Assembly: GCA_028456385.1 (NCBI GenBank)
Contig: JALNQF010000104.1
Coordinates: 1-64,000 of the forward strand
Origin: Ophiosphaerella korrae
Taxonomy: Eukaryota; Ascomycota; Dothideomycetes; Pleosporales; Phaeosphaeriaceae
Direction: 5' to 3'
DNA: 64,000 bases
This document shows positions 57,690-64,000 of the stretch, in pieces. How positions within the stretch are numbered: position 1 is the stretch's first letter; every line of letters begins with the position of its first letter. The notes beneath the pieces were generated by a model, which saw nothing but the letters and a program-made list of their open reading frames with translations, searched no databases and was not told the DNA's origin. A program made the position numbers and the translations under genes.

Positions 57690-58546
57690 GCGTAACCTCA
57701 GCATCTTGACTACTGTACCGTGCCCGTGCTGTGCCAGCCCCCGATAGCATCCGTCCGTCTTTATCCTCTAATTTGACGTCAGCCTTACCTATCTCGAGCA
57801 GCAGCTTAGCCACGCCGTCGTACCCTCTTTTTACCACTTATAATAATAGTAGTATCTAAATATAGTATTAATAGACAAGATATACCTACAGGGGATTACT
57901 TGTAAACCATACCAACAAGAGATGCTAGTATTAACTATTAACTTAACTGGGGAATATACTAAGCATAGGGTGGGTTTACTTACATGCTATAACGACGAGA
58001 GACGCCGGTGTTAGGTATTAACTTGACCGAGGTATGTACCAAACTCGGGGCGGGTTTACTTACACTGATATTGTACTTGCAGTCTACTTTTTCCCCAGCT
58101 CGTAGTAGCAGCTTGACTGCGGCCTCGTGTCTTCCCTCCACTGCCCGCAAGAACGGAGTCTAACTGTTTTTACCCTTCGACTCGACTAAAGGAAGTAAAA
58201 GCTTTGAATGGAACGGGGGTACTACGCTCATCAGTGCATCTTCCCGTGATCCTAATCCGGCTTGGGTAAACAAATCGACCAGGCGCTCTGTATGGCTATG
58301 AGCTAAATCACGGAATGGTCGACCTTTAAAAGTATAGATTGACTCTTCAGTATCAGTGTCGCTCCTAAGACTCTGAACGGTATCTGCTCCTTCAGGCTTG
58401 CTAGTGAAGCTAGCAAGAGCATTAATGAATGAGGTAAATATGTCCTGAGCAGCCATCATAACTAACGGATTCTTAATCTGAACCGACAGCAATTTAATAT
58501 GCTGTTGCTGTTCTGGGCTGGGCCTGAAGAGCAATTTTCTGGTCAC
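57690..58546 (-). pseudogene. Ankyrin-repeat gene remnant, RIP-type stop
   Basis: Read from 58546: MTRKLLFRPSPEQQQHIKLL, an unknown helical part, then VESKGKNS, a TAG where ankyrin repeats have Gln (NSQTPF), then TPFLRAVEGRHEAAVKLLLR, a standard ankyrin unit. A second unit (GYDGVAKLLLEIGKADVKLE) follows near 57830-57770 after a duplicated intron-like block. The CAG-to-TAG change on this strand is a C-to-T transition at CpA, the RIP signature. Fungal proteins with this layout are often NLR-like, but no NACHT domain is seen here. Confidence 0.65.
57902..58064. repeat. ~80-bp direct duplication
   Basis: Two adjacent units (about 57902-57983 and 57984-58064) both end gcgggtttacttac or gtgggtttacttac and share acgagagacgc/caagagatgc and attaactt. 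Differences are mostly C/T and G/A transitions, with one unit clearly more TA-rich. On the minus strand each starts gtaagtaaaccc, a splice-donor-like word, so they look like a duplicated ankyrin-gene intron. Confidence 0.65.
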
Positions 58547-58599
58547 AGGAAGTGATAGAGATGAAGTTTCGCTCTTTGCGAGTGCCTATTCATTGAGTT

Positions 58600-59640
58600 T
58601 ATTGTAGACAGGCCGACGATTTTCTCGAAGGGCCTAAAGATTGAGTTCTGTTCCAGACTTTCGCGGATCAGAATCCGAGTCGGGGTAAAACAGCAAAGAT
58701 TTTCCCTGAGAGTATAATATTGAGTTCTTCTTGAACTTACTTCCTTTGCTCCTCTTTGCCCTTCTCGGTCCCTATCTTAATTGGCCAAGTCCGCAAGCCC
58801 AAAACCGCCTCCACCCGACAAATATCGATTTTCCACTCACCTTGGATACGACGCACCATAAGGTGAATCGGAAGTGTGGTAGTCTCCGGAGACCGACTAC
58901 CTGTATAAAAACTTACGGCCTAGTAAAACGCAGCCGTATTGCCTAAGCTCTTACAAATTTTTGCTCGGTGTGTATTAGAAAAGATATAGTTTGCCACCGA
59001 CTGAATCGCTATTTGAAGCTTTATAGCTTGCCCCCCAAACGGCCGAACCCTATCGCTGGGCTGTCGTTAGAGTGCTGTCGTTTGTGAGATAGGGCAAGCG
59101 TGATCTGTTATATAGTAACCTCTTGGCAATGTTTGGGAAGTGACATTGAGAGATATCAGTGGGATTATTGGCTGGAATATCGACCTCAACTCTTGCCCTC
59201 TACACGACGAGGGAATTAACGTATATTGCATTATACTCGTCTTGGTTTCCGGCGCTGTTCTCAAGACAGGGTAACAAGTAGCGTTACCGTCTTCATTTGC
59301 TGCGAAATTATACTCCTTCTTGGCTTGATCGATAAGGTTTGCTTTGAATTCTGTAATTCTAGTCTCTATTAACTTGAGTGATTCTTAATTGATTGGCTAG
59401 TAGAGTTCGCTGGAAGAATTGGGAGAAGAGCCTGTGATATTGGAAGGGCTCCGTTTTGCTTCTTCAGCTTTTTTAATAGTACTTTCGATCCTTAGTGACT
59501 ACTAATCTAGTTTGTGTCCTTCTGTCTGGCCTTGAAGTTCTCGATTTTGGAGGAGATTTTCGCTCTCTTTGGAGTACATGACAGAAGGGATGCAGTTGGA
59601 GCACGCTCACACAGTGCATTCTTGTTGATTCCAACTACCT
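58600..59640 (-). pseudogene. Degenerate minus-strand coding remnant
   Basis: Protein-like stretches appear on the minus strand in changing frames: IETRITEFKANLIDQAKKEY near 59350, AANEDGNATCYP, and VEVDIPANNPTDISQCHFPN near 59170. Several stops interrupt them. It may be the N-terminal part of the ankyrin gene ending at 57690, since orientation and spacing fit. The family is not recognised. Confidence 0.35.
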
Positions 59641-62600
59641 AGAACATGTACATCAACAAGCGACTAGATTTTACCATTAGGTTACTCAACCACGCTCTTG
59701 GCATCTAATTCACGTGCCAGTCTTGTAGCAAGCGAGCCGAAGCTGCATCAACTCAACCCCTGCTTTCTAGACATGGTCAATAGATGTGCTTGTCAGCACC
59801 AGCAATGCCGTCACGAGCGCAGATTAAGTTTACATGTAACACGTTACGATAATACAAAACTCTTGTCTTGAAGAGGATTGGATCGTTCATTGGGCCTCCA
59901 GGCACAAATTGTTGGAAGGAGGGGCTGATCAAACATGGTGCTAACACTGGTGGGGACTCATAGCAACCGAGTAATATAGGCCGCTTATGAAGACATCATC
60001 AGGCGTCTGCAGAGGCGTGCGAGAGCCCCGTTTATGCGAGGATTAAATGCTGAAAGGAAACAACATGGTTAATGCAACTTCCTGAATCCTGAGACCGGCA
60101 AATAATTATCCTGTGCCAGAATGTCTTGGCATTGATGACCACAGCATTGTTTTTCTACTTACTATGTAAAATACGATTGAGTTGCTCCACACTTTCACCA
60201 TCAAAGCGGAGTGCGGGTAGTAGCGTGACACTGTCGACCGGAAAATCTGGAGAATTGCACTTTGGGATCAACTTGCACTAAATCGGATCGCCATATTGAA
60301 CTAGAGCATTCTGGCATAACTTGGACGAATTTTCGGTAGAGCGCGGCTTGAGAAGTCTTGGGTGTCGTCCACCATGGAAGCTGGGCGAAAGATACCCGAG
60401 CGTACGACCAGGATCGCGTGCCACGGCCATATATCCGATCGGTCATGAGAATTGGCTCTTCAACGTCATATGTTACTATCGTTACGACAATAGGTAATAT
60501 CCCCGGGAACGTTAACGCCTAGAGCGAACCAACAAGGGCGCAACGTGGCTAGATGGTCGAGCGTTGGGCTTATCCCTGTAGATAATATGAGTGTCGTTAT
60601 GATGGCGGATAATAGTGTGAAAAGAGCACCAGTGTTTGCGCGCGGAATGACTCGGCGACACAGCATGCTGTCGCCGTGGACGTGCAGACACGAGACGGGT
60701 ATCGTTATGGAGGCGTATCTGGCATTGGCTGGCCGGTTAATGTTGTGTCACCTTTCAGTTGGTGGTACTTTGCACAAGGTATTTTGCCGTGAGAAAAATC
60801 TTACTGTTGATTGTTGTTAGGCACTGCAACGACCCACCAACCTACGCCTGGCCTAGCCATCTTCAGCTCTCTTTGTATATCGATAGGGGCTCACGAGAGT
60901 TGATGAGTGGCGTTGTGTGAACGGACAGAGGCTGAAGATACAACCATGGTGTTGTTCACAGCTGGTGGGTGAGCATGTGGTGAGACGCTATGCAACACCG
61001 AACCTCAGTCCAGGCCGTCCTAGTTCAAGTAAGTATGACAGCCGTTCTGGCACAGGTTTAGGTTTCGGACGCTTGTGGGGTAGCCGTTGCTCACGAGTTG
61101 GTGATGACGACTAACGAGGTATTTACCCGCATGTACCTACCACTCTTTAGTCTGATGGTCTCGACTCTCCAATATAATTTTACTGGATTGCAATTATGGC
61201 ACCTGAGTCAACACGCGAAGAAGACTTTGCTGGGTTTCGGCTACGTTCTACTGAGATAGATCGATCTCATTTGTCGACATACCCAGGTTCCACATAGCAC
61301 GGCGTCGAAGATCAAGATGGGCCGAGAGGCCCTAGACACTCCAGGATTTGACTTCCTGCAGTGTGCGTGTCGCCGGTGATATGTTCATGCACACATCTTG
61401 GCTGATCAGGGCGCTCGTTCCTGGCTTTTGGTGGTGACAAGGACGCATTGAATTCGAGTGCTTTCTGGGCAAGCGACACGGGCTTGATCCTGCCTTTGGC
61501 CAATGGGGCTGGTAGCGGTGTGGCTCTCCTCCAAACGTGGTAGATTTTGTTTCATGAGGCTCTGAAACATCCGGCTGTGTCGTCGAATGCAGGTGCAGGC
61601 GCGGATGAACTGTATTACGTGCCCAACAAAGATGACGGCCTCGCCGCGAAGAGCTTCTGCTAGGCTGGACCAGCCGATGTTGTTGGTGGACGTAGCTGCG
61701 AACTTGATTGCGTGTTTTGATTGCGCCCTCGAAAGGGCCGGCTCCAGCACCGACGGCTAATGGGCCCTTGGCCTGGTGTTAGCCAGGTGATCGGGATGTC
61801 GCCAGTCCCCGCCGAACTACTGCCGGCTGCCCTGGTGTTTGTGCTCCAAAAGGTCTGTGAGGAGCCATGACAGGTGTTGGCAGCTGTCAGCGACGGCACG
61901 TGGAAAATGAGACTTCATGCTGCCGCGGTGCATGCCGCTACCTGCCAAACGGCTCTTGGCACGCTACGTCTCACTGACCACGAAAACTCCCTAGCAGGCT
62001 CGGAATAACAGCCAATTCGGGCACCGCGGATATTGTCACGTTGCCAACAATCCTTTTTCGATAATAGTTCAACGACCTAACCCTAGCCGCGAATCCCCCA
62101 CAACCCGAGTAGACTCGCATGACAGGGAGCCCAAGTGCCTGCGTAGGCATCCTGTCCTTCCCCGCAAAGCCGCCAATCGCAAAAAGGGGGGCTACCGTAC
62201 AGTGGTCGACAGCTGGCAACTGCTTCCAAAGTTGTATGAGCATCACCTATCGCTACCGGTAATCTATGGCGACCTCCACCAGAGCCGCGAACATATACTA
62301 TATAACAATCGGGCCGGTGCGCAATGCATCTCACGAGGGGACAAGTCGCGGTTGGCACCTTGGCACCGCTCTGTGGCTCTGTCAATCAATGTCTTTTTCG
62401 GTATTGCACAGACAGATGCTGACACTAGCCCCTCGCTACCGCGGCGCAGCGCGTATCGCACGTGGTGGCGGTATTTCCTCCTCCCGTCTGCATTGCTTCC
62501 AAGCTTGTCATAATTACCATCTCCGGGGACGCCTCCCCCATTTTCGTCTTACCAACATTGCCAGTGAGAGCATTGTGTGGAATGGCTATCATGTACTAGC

Positions 62601-62957
62601 GAGTCCAATAGTGAGACCAACCAGTATGAGTCGTTCGCAAGTTGTGACCTCGACCCATCTTGGAACGTCCTGAGTCCTGACAGCCCGGGAAACGGGTGCT
62701 AGAAGTAGTGGCCTAAAAGTCGTAAGGTATTCGCTATGCATGTACCTACGTCCCCTGCACGGGTAGCGCGCCCAGGCGAATCTAGCACGCCTAGCATCCA
62801 TGCCGCGCCTCGTAGCCATGTGCTAATTATATCTGGTAAAGGAAACATTATGATGATCCCTCCTTTTCCAGCTCCACAGCCGACCCTAGACGCCTAGGCT
62901 CCACTGTACTAACTTCCTGCAAACCTACCCTATCCTTCTACTATGTAACCCACGCCA
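59641..62957. other. Gene-poor tract, no gene recognised
   Basis: Over 3 kb of mixed composition. Overlapping ORFs of 60-135 residues occur on both strands (for example plus 62266-62673, minus 61750-61406), without motifs, introns or repeats I can support. It could hold decayed genes or a long promoter for the GPCR gene. Confidence 0.35.
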
Positions 62958-63290
62958 GTGCCCGCAACATTCCTTCCCAAATCCCAGGATAAACCCTCGC
63001 GGAAAAAACGCCTGACCTTGGCCGCTCTTTGTACACACTCTCTAATTATTCCACAATACTACTACTTGGACAAAGAGCTTCTCACACTCCTTTACCAATC
63101 GAACCCTCGTCAAGCTACAGGACCAATTCCTCGGAATTTCCGGTCAGCGCCGATAAAGCTGACTCTTACACCAAACGAACCGATTGATTGCTCAATTTTT
63201 ATCACAATGATCTGAGGGAGTGATAGTTCGGCCCCCCAGCACTTTGACGCTTCAGTCAACAGTGCATCGCCCCTTGACCCTATCTCCAAT

Positions 63291-64000
63291 ATGGCGCCGC
63301 ACGACATGGCCTTCGTTGAGGTCCGACAGGATCTCGATACACGATACTTCGCCTATCCAGATAGTATGTTTTCGCTAACACCGGTGTTTCGCGTCGGCCT
63401 CATCCCCATTGGTATATTTGCCATGATGAGTTTAATATCAGTCTCGGCATTGCTGGCATTCATCACTCATCGGCTGATTTCGTGGCGAAGTCACTACAGG
63501 GAATATGTGGGCTACAATCAATACGTTATCCTCATCTACAACCTGCTTATAGCCGATCTCCAACAATCGATTGCATTCTCGATATCTTTCCATTGGCTTC
63601 GACTTGGTAAGATCGTCGCGCCAACCACACCGTGTTTCATCCAAGCCTGGTTCCTAAATATTGGGGATGTTGCGAGCGGATTTTTTGTTCTCGCTATCGC
63701 AATCCACACATGGCTCGGCGTTATCAAGGGCTATAAGCTACCATATATCTGGTTCGTTGTGTCAATCTTGGCCATCTGGTTTGCGGCTCTCATCTTGACT
63801 GTACTTGGACCAGCCATGTACCAAGACCGTTTTTATACTAGAGCAGGTGGTTGGTGCTGGATATCAACCGACTTCCAGAAGGAACGTCTCTGGTTGCATT
63901 ACTTTTGGATCTTCGTTGTCGAGTTTGGCACCATCGGACTCTACGGCCATATGTTTTTCCACTTGCGTGGCCGCCTCCGAAGCATAATCAACAATGACAC
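63291..64000 (+). CDS. Fungal G-protein-coupled receptor, Git3-like (partial)
   Basis: From the ATG at 63291 (MAPHDMAFVEVRQDLDT) the frame is open to the window edge, 236 codons with no intron so far. At least five membrane segments are visible: FRVGLIPIGIFAMMSLISVS, the YVILIYNLLIADLQQSIAFS segment, the AWFLNIGDVASGFFVLAIAI segment, WFVVSILAIWFAALILTVLG and WLHYFWIFVVEFGTIGLYG. The YNLLIADLQQ motif and the CW motif in the second extracellular loop (GGWCWIS) match the fungal Git3/GprC-type family of putative nutrient receptors that signal through Galpha to adenylate cyclase. The ligand is unknown. The C-terminal part with the last helices lies outside the window. Confidence 0.85.
   Translation, partial: MAPHDMAFVEVRQDLDTRYFAYPDSMFSLTPVFRVGLIPIGIFAMMSLISVSALLAFITHRLISWRSHYREYVGYNQYVILIYNLLIADLQQSIAFSISFHWLRLGKIVAPTTPCFIQAWFLNIGDVASGFFVLAIAIHTWLGVIKGYKLPYIWFVVSILAIWFAALILTVLGPAMYQDRFYTRAGGWCWISTDFQKERLWLHYFWIFVVEFGTIGLYGHMFFHLRGRLRSIINND

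Noticed and set aside
60538..60610. tRNA D-arm-like word (gtggctagatggtcgagcg)
   Set aside because: No T-loop or matching acceptor stem follows.

Overview
The window is a filamentous ascomycete chromosome segment. Evidence: many genes with short GT-AG introns (about 45-90 bp), a HET-domain gene, a Zn2Cys6 regulator with a fungal-type C-terminal region, a fungal MARVEL membrane-protein family, and TA-rich transposon debris of the kind left by repeat-induced point mutation (RIP). A Dothideomycete/Pleosporales-like host is my inference from gene style, not proven. Exon boundaries were worked out by eye from splice sites and frame continuity.

Layout. 1-5 kb: RIP-type debris, a NmrA/epimerase-like remnant apparently interrupted by a HIR1 WD40 fragment, then a 9-bp minisatellite. 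5.4-7 kb: F-box-like DUF6546-type gene. 7-10 kb: a low-complexity Ala/Arg ORF, a spliced pseudogene with one nonsense codon, a foldback hairpin and a dispersed repeat. 10.4-12.6 kb: HET-domain gene. 12.6-17 kb: nearly gene-free, with a dynamin GED remnant. 17-31 kb: secreted/single-pass membrane protein, Zn2Cys6 regulator, a divergent SDR/GST-kappa pair with peroxisomal-type C-termini, a Myb-like protein, and an ATP adenylyltransferase. 31-42.2 kb: housekeeping core (iqw1-like WD40, DPM2, CWC22, a fungal family of unknown function, a methyltransferase, a 37-residue Cys-rich protein). 42.3-46.5 kb: tandem MARVEL paralogs, one split by a pogo/Fot1 transposon that itself carries a solo LTR. 47-53.8 kb: separase. 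54.8-56.8 kb: a peptidylarginine deiminase-type gene. 57-63 kb: Tc1/mariner and ankyrin pseudogenes and a gene-poor tract. 63.3 kb to the end: the 5' part of a fungal GPCR gene.

The genes do not form one pathway or operon. The best functional link is the divergent SDR/GST-kappa pair, whose proteins end in SKL and ARI. The most striking structure is the three-layer nest at 42.4-45.4 kb (gene, DNA transposon, solo LTR), where both sets of target-site duplications and the interrupted reading frames can be read directly.
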